A DNA stretch of 35,612 nt from Bacteroidota bacterium. Lineage in GTDB: Bacteria > Bacteroidota > Bacteroidia > Bacteroidales > JAAUTT01. Below, piece after piece: positions 18,481 through 27,800 of the stretch; position 1 is the stretch's first letter; every line of letters starts with the position of its first letter. Both the position numbers and the translations under genes were made by a program. The notes below the pieces were generated by a model, which searched no databases, was not told the origin of the DNA, and saw only the letters and a program-made list of their open reading frames with translations. The stretch is from contig JAIFLU010000301.1 in assembly GCA_020048915.1 (NCBI GenBank), positions 1-35,612 on the forward strand. Direction: 5' to 3'.

Positions 18481-19662
18481 TTACGGTATTAAGTTAAATT
18501 CATAATCTAACGCTTTCTCAGGAGCTACGTGTGCATTTTTCACTTCAACCTTTAACCGATAGGTTTTACCTTTTACTAAAGACTCCTTATCTAATATCAG
18601 GGCACAATTCCCGTTTGCCTTTAAAATGAACTGTCGTTGCGAAACGTTCAGGCCATCGGTATCTTTTACTTCGATATTATAGGGTATCCCGGCTTTGTTC
18701 TTTAATTCAACAATAAAGCTTTTTTCGTTGGTATGAATAGTTTTCAGGGACACAGCATTGGCAAAAAGAAGCTTCACATATTTTTCGTCGCCATAAATAT
18801 AATTTTGTGAGTAAGCAATTGTTTGCCTGTTGTTTAAGGCTTGCTGTATACCGCTGGCAGACCGTTCGTTGGCAAAAACGAAAGTCATTGACCGATAACT
18901 TCCATCTTCCAGGCGAAACAACGGATTGTGCGCATCGGTATTTGAAATAAGCGTAAGGTTATAGTCATTGCACCATTTAAATATTTCGGGATAGTAACGG
19001 TCGCGGTTGTTTACTTCAATGCCATTTATCAACCCCAGCTTCAACAGCTCTGTATGAACAGGATGCCAAATTGCACGGGTGCCTGGCTGTTTGTCCCACG
19101 GGTGGTTCCAAAACACAAAGCCGCCCTGCTTTTTCGCTTCGTCAAGAGCATTCTTAATGGTAGCAGGGTCAGAAGGTTTTTGTTTGTTTACAAACTTTTC
19201 AAAGATATTGGCATCTTTTATAAAAATTGCATTAAAGTGCCCGGCGGCGGTATCGCGGGTTATTTCGGTACCTCTGATGAGGATGATTCCGAGCCTTTTG
19301 GCAGTATTTTCAGCAATTTCGTAAGCCTGGTTGTGATTATTCGATGAGAAGTACGACGCCTTGGGTCTATATTCCAGGTGATCGGTAATAGCAATGGCGT
19401 CCAGTCCCTCGAGAAAAGCTTCCTCAACCCTAGTTGTAGGCCATACGTATCCATCGGAAAAAACAGTGTGAAGGTGAAAATCGGCTTTTAAAACAGAATA
19501 ACCTTCGACCTGAGGAAGTTCCAATACCGAGCGGTCCATTTGATAAAAGAATTTTTTCATTTGCGGAAAAGCAACATCTACATTACGTTCCGCCCTTTCC
19601 TGAGCAAAAGCTCCATTAAATAAAAGTATGGAGAATATTATGACAACTAAAAATTTTTTCAT
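18481..19662 (-). CDS. Exported PHP-domain phosphoesterase
   Basis: Metal-dependent phosphoesterase of the PHP superfamily, 393 residues, with a signal peptide (about 1-20, ending GAFA before QE). The ligand set is intact: His63 and His65 (DFHLHTVFSDG), Asp70, His95 (ITDHLEY), Glu133 (IRGTEIT), His187 (WNHPW), and Asp243 and His245 (SNTDAHN). A beta-rich C-terminal extension (about 290-393) has no family I recognise. Most PHP proteins are cytoplasmic; an exported one beside SusCD and an NPP suggests stepwise breakdown of a phosphodiester in the periplasm, with NPP cleaving the diester and PHP the monoester or a cyclic form. The order of reactions is inference. The gene is separated from susD by a strong hairpin. 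Confidence 0.88.
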   Translation of the reverse strand: MKKFLVVIIFSILLFNGAFAQERAERNVDVAFPQMKKFFYQMDRSVLELPQVEGYSVLKADFHLHTVFSDGYVWPTTRVEEAFLEGLDAIAITDHLEYRPKASYFSSNNHNQAYEIAENTAKRLGIILIRGTEITRDTAAGHFNAIFIKDANIFEKFVNKQKPSDPATIKNALDEAKKQGGFVFWNHPWDKQPGTRAIWHPVHTELLKLGLINGIEVNNRDRYYPEIFKWCNDYNLTLISNTDAHNPLFRLEDGSYRSMTFVFANERSASGIQQALNNRQTIAYSQNYIYGDEKYVKLLFANAVSLKTIHTNEKSFIVELKNKAGIPYNIEVKDTDGLNVSQRQFILKANGNCALILDKESLVKGKTYRLKVEVKNAHVAPEKALDYEFNLIP

Positions 19663-19703
19663 GGCCTTTCAATTATTAAATTTTCAAATGTTAAAAACGA
19701 GAG

Positions 19704-19748
19704 AGCATCTTTATCCCTGCCCCATACCGGGAACAGGATAAAGATGCT
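19704..19748 (-). terminator. Strong intra-operon hairpin between susD and the PHP gene
   Basis: A perfect 13-base stem, AGCATCTTTATCC (19704-19716) with GGATAAAGATGCT (19736-19748), has further CCC/GGG pairing in its loop. On the transcribed - strand it is followed within about 6 bases by a run of five T's, so it looks like a leaky terminator or an mRNA-stabilising structure that sets more SusCD than enzyme. It begins 16 bases after the susD stop. Confidence 0.75.
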
Positions 19749-19764
19749 GTAACATGGCTGGGTG

Positions 19765-21213
19765 CTATTCGTTCCACCAAACCTTTTTATTAATATCGTC
19801 GGTTCCTCTAAGTTTTTGAATGGCTTTTTCGTAATTTGTTTGATTATAGAAAGAAACCGTTGGTGGATATGGCAGGCGGGAAGGCATTATCTGATTGTTC
19901 TGGACGGCAGGTCCAACCGGTAGCACAGGAAATCCCGTACGGCGCTTTTCAAACCAGGACTGGTAATCGGTAAAGAAAAAGTTAACATACTTTTGGAATA
20001 TGATACTATTTAGTGTACCATCGTAAGCGGCAGCAGTATTATCGAAGTATCCGGCAGGAGTTGTAAGTCCCCACCGCGCCACGGAAGCTTTCACGCCCGA
20101 TTCGTAAAGTGCTTTAGGATCTCCGGTAATAACACCCTTTAGAGCCAGTTCGGCCTTAATAAATTCGAGTTCGGCAAAAGTCATCATGGCACCAATGAGC
20201 GACGACGACTGAAGACCGGCAACATACGACGATCTTTGTCCGGCTGGATAGGTAACCGATTCGGGATAACCGCCCGGGATGCCATCGTAACCGGTTACAC
20301 TTCCAACAACTTTCGATTTGGTAGCCCAAAAATAGAAGCGAGGATCTTTCATTTCTTCCATTTTTGCAATGAAATAAGTTGAAAAGCCCCAATCTTCGCT
20401 AAAATCGCGAAAACGGCTTGATAAAAATGGGTTGTCAAATGGTGTAATGTTGGTAAACCTTAAAATTGCATCGTCGGCAGTACTTGTAAAAACCGGATAA
20501 TTCTGAGGATCGGCAAGTATATCCTTCATCTTTTGATTGGCATCGGCCAATTTACCGGAACTTCGTAAAAGCAAGCGTAAACGTAAAGAATTTGCAAATT
20601 TTTTCCATTTTACAACGTTGGCTTTAACATTGGCACCATACAGTATATCTCCGCCGAAGGCAAGAGGTTTATTAACATCAATCAGAGAATTGGCATTCTC
20701 CAGATCGGCGAGTAAACTAATGTATATACTCTGCTGGTTGTCAAACTCAGGTTGGATAGTGCCTTCCACCGCTTTAGACGCCTTACTGTATGGAATATCG
20801 CCAAATGCATCGGTGATGATGGAAGTATACCAGGCACGTATAATTAAAGCCACTGCAAGATAGTTATTATCCTTCCTTTTTTCGCAGATGGTTACCATAT
20901 CATTGATATTTGTAAGATTGCTATAATATGCCGACCATAATGAGTTTCCTTGCGATGTTTGGAAAACATAACGATGTACACCATCGGAATTGCTTACAAT
21001 AGGGCAGGTATATTGCATCAATTCATGGGTAAAACCGTGAGAACGACCCAGCATGCTGGTTACACTGTTGTATAGAATGGGACTTAAGAGACTTGATACG
21101 TTGATATCCTTAAGTTTATTGGGATCTGTATTAAGTTCTTCAAACTTATCCTCGCAACCTGCAATGAATATTATCATTAAAAGCAGGAATATATTTCTAG
21201 CTATTTTTTTCAT
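19765..21213 (-). CDS. SusD/RagB-family lipoprotein (SusD-like_2 type)
   Basis: Substrate-capturing surface lipoprotein of 482 residues. The signal ends in the lipobox FIAGC with Cys20. DKFEELNTDPNKL right after the Cys and VSSLLSPILYNSVTS are hallmarks of the short SusD-like_2 branch, which differs clearly from the longer SusD at 5469. LAVALIIRAWYTSIITDAFGDIPYSKA is the corresponding helical core (about 119-145) and LEFIKAELALKG lies near the C-terminal helices. It follows its susC after 116 bases on the same strand. The partner enzymes are phosphoesterases, so the ligand may carry phosphate, but this is not visible in the protein itself. Confidence 0.93.
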   Translation of the reverse strand: MKKIARNIFLLLMIIFIAGCEDKFEELNTDPNKLKDINVSSLLSPILYNSVTSMLGRSHGFTHELMQYTCPIVSNSDGVHRYVFQTSQGNSLWSAYYSNLTNINDMVTICEKRKDNNYLAVALIIRAWYTSIITDAFGDIPYSKASKAVEGTIQPEFDNQQSIYISLLADLENANSLIDVNKPLAFGGDILYGANVKANVVKWKKFANSLRLRLLLRSSGKLADANQKMKDILADPQNYPVFTSTADDAILRFTNITPFDNPFLSSRFRDFSEDWGFSTYFIAKMEEMKDPRFYFWATKSKVVGSVTGYDGIPGGYPESVTYPAGQRSSYVAGLQSSSLIGAMMTFAELEFIKAELALKGVITGDPKALYESGVKASVARWGLTTPAGYFDNTAAAYDGTLNSIIFQKYVNFFFTDYQSWFEKRRTGFPVLPVGPAVQNNQIMPSRLPYPPTVSFYNQTNYEKAIQKLRGTDDINKKVWWNE

Positions 21214-21329
21214 TATAAAATAATTTTAAATTATAAGGTGTAATGAAACTACACATGTTTGAAAATAATTTTCATTCTGATAACAATCGAAAGTTTATGT
21301 ATTTTGCGGAAACAGTAGGTTCTCACTTT

Positions 21330-24300
21330 TTACAATTTAACACGGAGGCTGATACCCATTGTACGGGTACTGGGGAGTTGCCCCATTTCATAGCCGGTGA
21401 AAATAGTTGAGTTCTCGATAGTTGCTGTTTCCGGATCGTAAATGGGAAAGTCGGAAATCAATAAGAGGTTATTGCCAAAAACTGCCAGGCTTATTTCCTG
21501 TATTTTCATACGTCCTGTTAGTACTTTAGGTAACGCGTATTCCAGGCGTAGTTCCCTGAGTTTGATAAAGCTGGTACCGAGGGTATTAGTTTCGGCATTG
21601 TCGCGCCGGTAAAACTGGTCGTAATATTTTTGTGGGTTCACCTGAACAGTATTGGGCGAGAATGATCCATCGCCATTTTGTATTACGCCTTTTCCCACTA
21701 CAAAACCTTCTTCTCGTCCGGGCAGGGTATTTTCGAGTCTTCCCCGCTGCGACATTTTATGGTGCGACTGAGAATAAAGCATCCCGCCCATTTGACCGTC
21801 GAACTGAAAACTAAACGTAAAGTTCTTTATGGTAAATTCGTTTATGATCCCGGCTTTCCAATCGGGATGAGCTTTGCCAATGTATTCGTTATTGGTGGCA
21901 GTTAACAAAGGAGTACCATCGGCTTTAAAAATGATTTGTCCATCGGGCGCTCTTTCAAATTTATATCCGTAAATATCACCGGTAGTACCACCTACTTTTG
22001 CACGGATATAGGCCGCTCCTTCGGCTTCGCCAATTGGCTGATAATCCATGCCTTCAGCAAGTTCCATCACTTTATTTCTGTTCATATTCCAGGTGATAGT
22101 GGTATTCCAGTTAAGCAGTCGCGATTGAATTGGTTTGATGTTAAGCATTAGCTCAACGCCCCGGTTGCGGACCAATCCGGAATTCAAGGTTGCGCTGCGG
22201 TAACCCGATTCCGGAGCCAGGGCTATATCTAGTATCTGGTTTTTGGAATTACTTTCGTACAATGCAATATCAATCCCAACCCGATTTTTAAAGAATCGTA
22301 AATCCAAACCCGTCTCAATGCTCGAAGTTATCTCAGGTTTTAGGTTCTCATTAAACAAAACAGATGGATTAACCAAACTTCCTGCGAAGCTGGATGCATT
22401 ATAATATTTCAAAGTTTTATATGGCAAAGCATCATTCCCTACCTGAGCCCAGGATAAACGTAGTTTTGCAAGATTTACCAATTTAGGGAGCTTAAATAGT
22501 TCGTTTAAAATAAAACTACTGTTTACCGAAGGATAGAAGTATGAGTTATTCCCTGCCGGAAGAGTACTCGACCAGTCGTTACGCCCGGTAATGTCAATAA
22601 ATACTTTATTATTGAACGAAAAATTAATAGCTGTATAGACACTATGAATCTGTTTTCTGAAAAATTCAGGTGTGGTTTCGGGCTTATCCTTGCTGTTAGC
22701 AAGATTATACACTCCGGGAATAACAAGTTTATTAGCATAAGCTACCAAACTTTGCTGCTGTGTTTGCATAAGGTTACCTCCTAAAGAGGCGGTTAGTCCA
22801 ATATTGTTAACGCTAAGCGTGCGATAAGTTAAAAGAGCGTCGGTATTAATCTCGTAATTATTTATGATTTGTTGCCGGTACATTCCCTCCGGGTACCTCT
22901 GTATGTTAAAAGGCCGGCGTTGCTCACGCGAATCGTTGCCCATATCCATACCGCTGCGGACCAATAACTCGAATTTACGAGAAAATGTATAAATAGCAGA
23001 CGTACCCGCAGTAACACTGTTTCTTTTCCCTTTGTTTAAAATTTCGTGCGCAATAAAATATGGATTCTCAATCAATTGATCACCAATTCGCTTGGGCATA
23101 ATGTTTTCCTGTCCATCAACCCAATAACCTGCCTTATACCATGCCATATCGTAGTTGGGCTGAAGAAAAAGCATCATATATCCAATGGTATGGTTGTTAT
23201 AGCCAGAGTTTGGAAGATTTTTATTGTCTTTTTGGGTATAGTTTATTTTTCCGGTAATCTTCAATTTTTTAGAAATACTATGGTTTACCGAAAGACTCGA
23301 TGAAAAACTCTGCCATTGGGTGTTAGGCATAATCCAGTTGCTTTTATTATGGGAAAGTGAAAGCCTGGCAGCACTTTTTTCATTTCCACCTTCAATTGAT
23401 AGACTGTTTGAGGTATTAAATCCTGTCTCAAAAAAATCCTTCCGGTTATCAGGATATGCCACCCAAGGAGTTCTTTCAGTAGGTATTCCGGACGGAATAT
23501 CAGGATTATACTGAAAAAATTTTTTATAGGCATCGAATTTCGGGCCAAATGTAGCAGTTGCAATTGTGCTAATACCATCTTCGCTATTGCCGTATGAATA
23601 ATACGAAGCATTATTGGATCCTTCACCATATTCATACTGATAGTGCGGCCAATGAAGCACATCTTCCCAGGATACACTGGAGTTAAAAGTTATACCAATA
23701 CCCTTATCGCTTTTTGAACCCGATTTAGTTGTGATTATGATAACGCCATTCGCTGCCCTGCTGCCATAAAGAGCACTAGCACTTGGCCCTTTTAATACTG
23801 AAACCGATTCAATATCGTCGGGGTTGATATCTGATAGACGGCTTCCGTAGTCAACAGCATTATCGTCGCCCATATACGATTTAAATCCAGAACCAATGGT
23901 TTTACTGTTGATCGGAATTCCATCCAGAATAACCAAAGCCTCATTTCCACCACTGTTTAAGGAATTATCTCCCCTAAGCGAAATTTTTGAAGATGAATTC
24001 GGCCCTCCAACCGATGATATGCTTAATCCTGCAACCTTACCGGTGAGAGCTTTCGTCCAGTTTGTTTGGTGAGCTTCAGAAATTCTATCTGAATTCACTG
24101 TTGTTTGGGCATACCCAAGGGCTTTCTCAGCCCTTTCGATACCAAGCGCGGTAACCACAACTTCATCAAGCGCCTTAGCGCCTGTCCTTAATGCAATGTT
24201 AACTTCTTTTCGTCCCCCAACTGGTTCTTCTGCCACTTCATATCCTATAAAAGAAATAACCAGGATTGCATCAGAAGGAGCATTTGAAATAACATACTTC

Positions 24301-24491
24301 CCATCATCGTTAGTTGCACTCCCATTGGTGGTGCCTTTCACCATAACTGTAGCACCCAGCATCGGAGAGCCATCTGCCGAATCAGTAACTTTTCCAATTA
24401 TGGTTAAATCCTGCGCATTGAGCAGGTTGGTATAGTTGAACAAGGCAAATATCAATATTAACCTTATTCCAAAATTTAATTTTTCAGCCAT
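21330..24491 (-). CDS. SusC/RagA-family TonB-dependent transporter without STN domain
   Basis: Outer-membrane importer of 1053 residues, first gene of the phosphoesterase operon. The signal peptide is about 1-26 (ending LLNAQ). It then goes straight into the carboxypeptidase-D-like domain (about 30-105, GKVTDSADGSPMLGATVMV), with no STN domain, so unlike the SusC at 1905 it cannot signal to a FecR-type anti-sigma factor. The TonB-box-like DEVVVTALG is followed by the plug (ISLRGDNSLNSGGNEALVIL, GPSASALYGSRAANGVIIIT) and the barrel. The start codon is preceded by an AT-rich leader and, further up, by a set of 11-base direct repeats, so control is probably by a DNA-binding response regulator and not by an ECF sigma. 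Confidence 0.95.
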   Translation of the reverse strand: MAEKLNFGIRLILIFALFNYTNLLNAQDLTIIGKVTDSADGSPMLGATVMVKGTTNGSATNDDGKYVISNAPSDAILVISFIGYEVAEEPVGGRKEVNIALRTGAKALDEVVVTALGIERAEKALGYAQTTVNSDRISEAHQTNWTKALTGKVAGLSISSVGGPNSSSKISLRGDNSLNSGGNEALVILDGIPINSKTIGSGFKSYMGDDNAVDYGSRLSDINPDDIESVSVLKGPSASALYGSRAANGVIIITTKSGSKSDKGIGITFNSSVSWEDVLHWPHYQYEYGEGSNNASYYSYGNSEDGISTIATATFGPKFDAYKKFFQYNPDIPSGIPTERTPWVAYPDNRKDFFETGFNTSNSLSIEGGNEKSAARLSLSHNKSNWIMPNTQWQSFSSSLSVNHSISKKLKITGKINYTQKDNKNLPNSGYNNHTIGYMMLFLQPNYDMAWYKAGYWVDGQENIMPKRIGDQLIENPYFIAHEILNKGKRNSVTAGTSAIYTFSRKFELLVRSGMDMGNDSREQRRPFNIQRYPEGMYRQQIINNYEINTDALLTYRTLSVNNIGLTASLGGNLMQTQQQSLVAYANKLVIPGVYNLANSKDKPETTPEFFRKQIHSVYTAINFSFNNKVFIDITGRNDWSSTLPAGNNSYFYPSVNSSFILNELFKLPKLVNLAKLRLSWAQVGNDALPYKTLKYYNASSFAGSLVNPSVLFNENLKPEITSSIETGLDLRFFKNRVGIDIALYESNSKNQILDIALAPESGYRSATLNSGLVRNRGVELMLNIKPIQSRLLNWNTTITWNMNRNKVMELAEGMDYQPIGEAEGAAYIRAKVGGTTGDIYGYKFERAPDGQIIFKADGTPLLTATNNEYIGKAHPDWKAGIINEFTIKNFTFSFQFDGQMGGMLYSQSHHKMSQRGRLENTLPGREEGFVVGKGVIQNGDGSFSPNTVQVNPQKYYDQFYRRDNAETNTLGTSFIKLRELRLEYALPKVLTGRMKIQEISLAVFGNNLLLISDFPIYDPETATIENSTIFTGYEMGQLPSTRTMGISLRVKL

Positions 24492-24526
24492 TTTTACTTG
24501 TGTTTTATTAGAATTATTATGAAGCT

Positions 24527-24534
24527 GAAAAATA
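24527..24534 (-). promoter_or_regulatory. -7-like element upstream of the second susC
   Basis: On the - strand the sequence is TATTTTTC, one base from the Bacteroidota -7 consensus TAnnTTTG, 35 bases before the start codon. No TTG element sits at the usual -33 distance; instead the 11-base repeats begin 10 bases upstream. That is the arrangement of activator-dependent promoters. Confidence 0.35.
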
Positions 24535-24544
24535 TACTGATAAT

Positions 24545-24610
24545 ATTAGGCGATTATTCGGGAGTCATTAGGTGATTAATAGATCTGGATTAGGTTTTGG
24601 TTAAATTGGG
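24545..24610 (-). promoter_or_regulatory. Phased 11-base direct repeats, PhoB-type activator site candidate
   Basis: Written on the + strand, consecutive 11-base units are ATTAGGCGATT (24545), ATTCGGGAGTC (24556), ATTAGGTGATT (24567), AATAGATCTGG (24578), ATTAGGTTTTG (24589) and GTTAAATTGGG (24600). Units 1 and 3 agree at 10 of 11 bases, and ATTAGG recurs exactly 22 bases apart three times. OmpR/PhoB-family regulators bind 11-base-period direct repeats just above the core promoter, which is where these lie. Binding by such a regulator is inference. Confidence 0.5.
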
Positions 24611-24887
24611 TGAACAATGTTGGGTATAATGCAGACGTACCCCTGTCTTTTCTGAATTTTAACGAAATATAGTCCAGCTTTATCATTTTTAGTTTCGAGG
24701 TGAAAATATTCAGGTCAATTTTCCTCGATGGGCTGAAGGGTACCTTATTTGTATAGTCTGGTAAATAATCAAATAACTTACACTGAATGAGCCATCTCAA
24801 ATTCTAAGTTTATGTAAATATATTTAACCAATTAGATGAATATAGTGGAGTTTTTGATGTTTTTTTTATTGAAAGGGAATATTGCAT
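24611..24887. other. Rest of the spacer between the hybrid kinase and the second susC
   Basis: AT-rich spacer with no clear gene or hairpin terminator after the kinase stop. A 74-codon - strand frame at 24576-24800 overlaps the repeat array and resembles no known protein, so I do not call it. A T-rich run (24859-24869) lies just downstream of the kinase stop region but has no stem beside it. Confidence 0.4.
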
Positions 24888-27800
24888 TTATCGAATTAAC
24901 GCCTGAATTTCCTTCCATTCCTGCACAATTTTATCCATCAGGTTTCGAATTTTACTTGGATCAGTATCAGTACTATCTTCTAATTCTATTGCTAATTCTG
25001 CCAATTTATTAAAGCACATGTTCAATGCGGCTCCTTTCATACTATGCGCATATCTCTTAATTTCTTCATTATCGCCTACTTCAATTGCCTGATAAAGGGA
25101 ATCGATATAAAACGGTATTTTTTCTCGAACCAACTTTAACAACCTTTCAAAAACTTCCTGCTCGTTCATTACTTTTTCTAACACCATTTTAATATCAAAG
25201 TGAATGGAGTCATTGATAAGTTTATTTACATCAGCCTCAATTGGGCTGTAATCTTTAGCAGAGGAAAGAAATTTTTCCAAAATGTCATTAAGAGTCTTGG
25301 CGTTAATTGGTTTAGAAATAAAATCGTCCATTCCGGCATCAAAACATTTTTCTTTTTCACCTTTAATGGCTCCTGCTGTAAGTGCGATTATTGGCACATG
25401 CGATCCCTTTTGTATTTCATTTTCCCTTATTTTTCGGGTAGTTTCCAATCCATCTAATTCAGGCATTTGAATATCCATAAAGATGAGATCGGGTTTATTT
25501 GTTTTGGTAATTTTAATTGCTTTTTTTCCGCTGGAAGCTTCCATAATTGTAGCATCAGGGAGTCTCTTACTGACAAGTTCTTTGGTAAGGAGCATATTGA
25601 TCTCATTATCTTCCACAATAAGAATTGTGATAGTTCTATTTGCAGGGGGGGAGACAGGTTTTTTTTCTTGCCACTCAGGAATTGATCTGAAATGAAGATT
25701 CTGCAGACAATTCAATAATTCTTCTGACTTTACAGGTTTAGTGAGGTTAAACCGTACTCCAAGTTTCCTGCACTTGTCATGAATCGATTCGTCATCTGCA
25801 GAGCTATGCAGCAGAATAACAGGCTGATGTTCGGGAGAGCGATGCAATATCTGCCGAATCATACGGATTGTTTCAAGCCCGTCTAAATAGGGCATATGGT
25901 AATCAACTATAATAACATCGAAAGGTTCGGATGTTTCGATTAGTTTAAGGGACGAAAATCCATTATCGCATCCGGTAAACTCTATTCCCCAATATCTAAA
26001 GTTCTCTTCAAGTATTAGCCTGTTATTGGAGTTATCATCGATCACCAAAATCCGCTTAATTTTTTTTATGCTTTCAGGCATTTGCATTTCTCCATCTTCA
26101 AATAAAGCTTCAATGGTAAAAAAGAAGGTAGAACCTTTTTCCGGTTCACTGAATAGTTCAATATTTCCCCCCATTTTTTCAGCCAATAAATTGGCAATGG
26201 TTAGCCCCAGTCCTGTTCCTCCAAACCTTCGTGTGGTGGAAGTATCGGCTTGTGTAAATGCTTTAAAAAGAATTTTTTGCTGTTCTCTGGAAATACCAAT
26301 GCCGGTATCGCGCACAGAGAATAAATAGCTGCCACATGAGTTTTCATTGGGTGAAAATGATACTTTTAACTCAATTTCTCCTTTTTCGGTAAATTTCACA
26401 GCATTACTTAACAAATTCACCAGAATTTGTTTTAAACGAACCGGATCAACCATCGCATAACGAGGCATATCAGGCGGGATATTTAACAATAGTTCCAGGT
26501 CTTTTGTAGCGCTTTGGTATTTGATAATATCAGCTGATTGACCAATAAGCTCTACCACATCGGTTCTTATAATATCTAGTTCCAGTTTTCCTGCCTCAAT
26601 TTTCGAAAAATCAAGTATGTCATTAATTACGCCCAATAGCGAATTACCTGAGATACTTGCATTCTCAACATATTTATGCTGAACTGGACTTAATGGAGTA
26701 TTTTTTAATAAATCGACAAAGCCAATTACTCCGTTGAGCGGAGTGCGGATTTCGTGACTCATATTGGCCAAAAATTCTGATTTCGTCTTACTGGCGGCCT
26801 CTGCTTGTTCTTTGGCTATTTTTAATTCCGCATCAGCCTTCTTTCGTTCATCGATATTACGGCTTACACCCACAATTTCTATCTCTCCGTTATTGTTAAA
26901 ACGGAATTTGGTAGAGACTTCAATCCAAATTATATGACCATCCTTATGTGGTTGCTGAACTTCGTTCAGGTAATAATTGGGTTTTTCCGGATCTTGTAAA
27001 AATAGCTGAATATTTTTTTCGATGGCTTTTTTGACTTCAATTATTGAATCAGGCGTCAAGGCATCTTCGAGCGTTTCGGCCAAAGCTTCATCTACAGTAA
27101 GGCCTCGCAATTGATATATGGTTGGGCTTATAAATGTAAATTTCTCCAGAGCAAGGTTTAAAATCCAAATTGTGTCTGAAGCAAATTCCGTAATTAGCCT
27201 ATATTTTTCTTCGCTGGCCTGCAAATCTGTGAAGATTCGTTTTTGTTCCGTAATATCATTCATAAAGTTGAAAGTAGCCGGTATACCGTTCCATTCTAAC
27301 CTGGCACCATTCATTTCAACCCATCGGATAGTTTTATCTTTGCGTAAAAGCCTAAATTCATATTTATTTTCTGCTCCTTCTCCAGCTAAACGGGATTTAT
27401 ATTTTGACAATAAAAATTCCCGGTCATCTTCGTAAATTAAATATATAAAATCAAAACTGGATAATTCGCTAGCGTTATATCCTGTTAATTCCTCAAATTT
27501 AGGGTTGAAATAAACTAATTTAGTTCCCTGTGCAACTACAATGCCTTCATGCGCTGTTTCAAATAATAAACGATACCTTTCTTCGCTCTCTCGAAGTGTT
27601 CTTTCGTTTTCAATGCGTTCGGTTATGTCGCGGGCAGCAGCATATATAAGATTTCCTTTGGGTTGAGAGCGCCATTCGATAAATTTATAAGTTCCATCCT
27701 TACATCGGTAGCGGTTTACAAAGTTTAATACCTGCATTTGGTTGCCAAGCTTAACCATTTCATCAAGTGTGGCTTGAATATCATCGGGATGTACAAATTC

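Noticed and set aside
24576..24800. 74-codon - strand frame upstream of the second susC
   Set aside because: It covers the direct-repeat array, has no recognisable domain, no start context, and is of a size expected by chance in AT-rich spacer.
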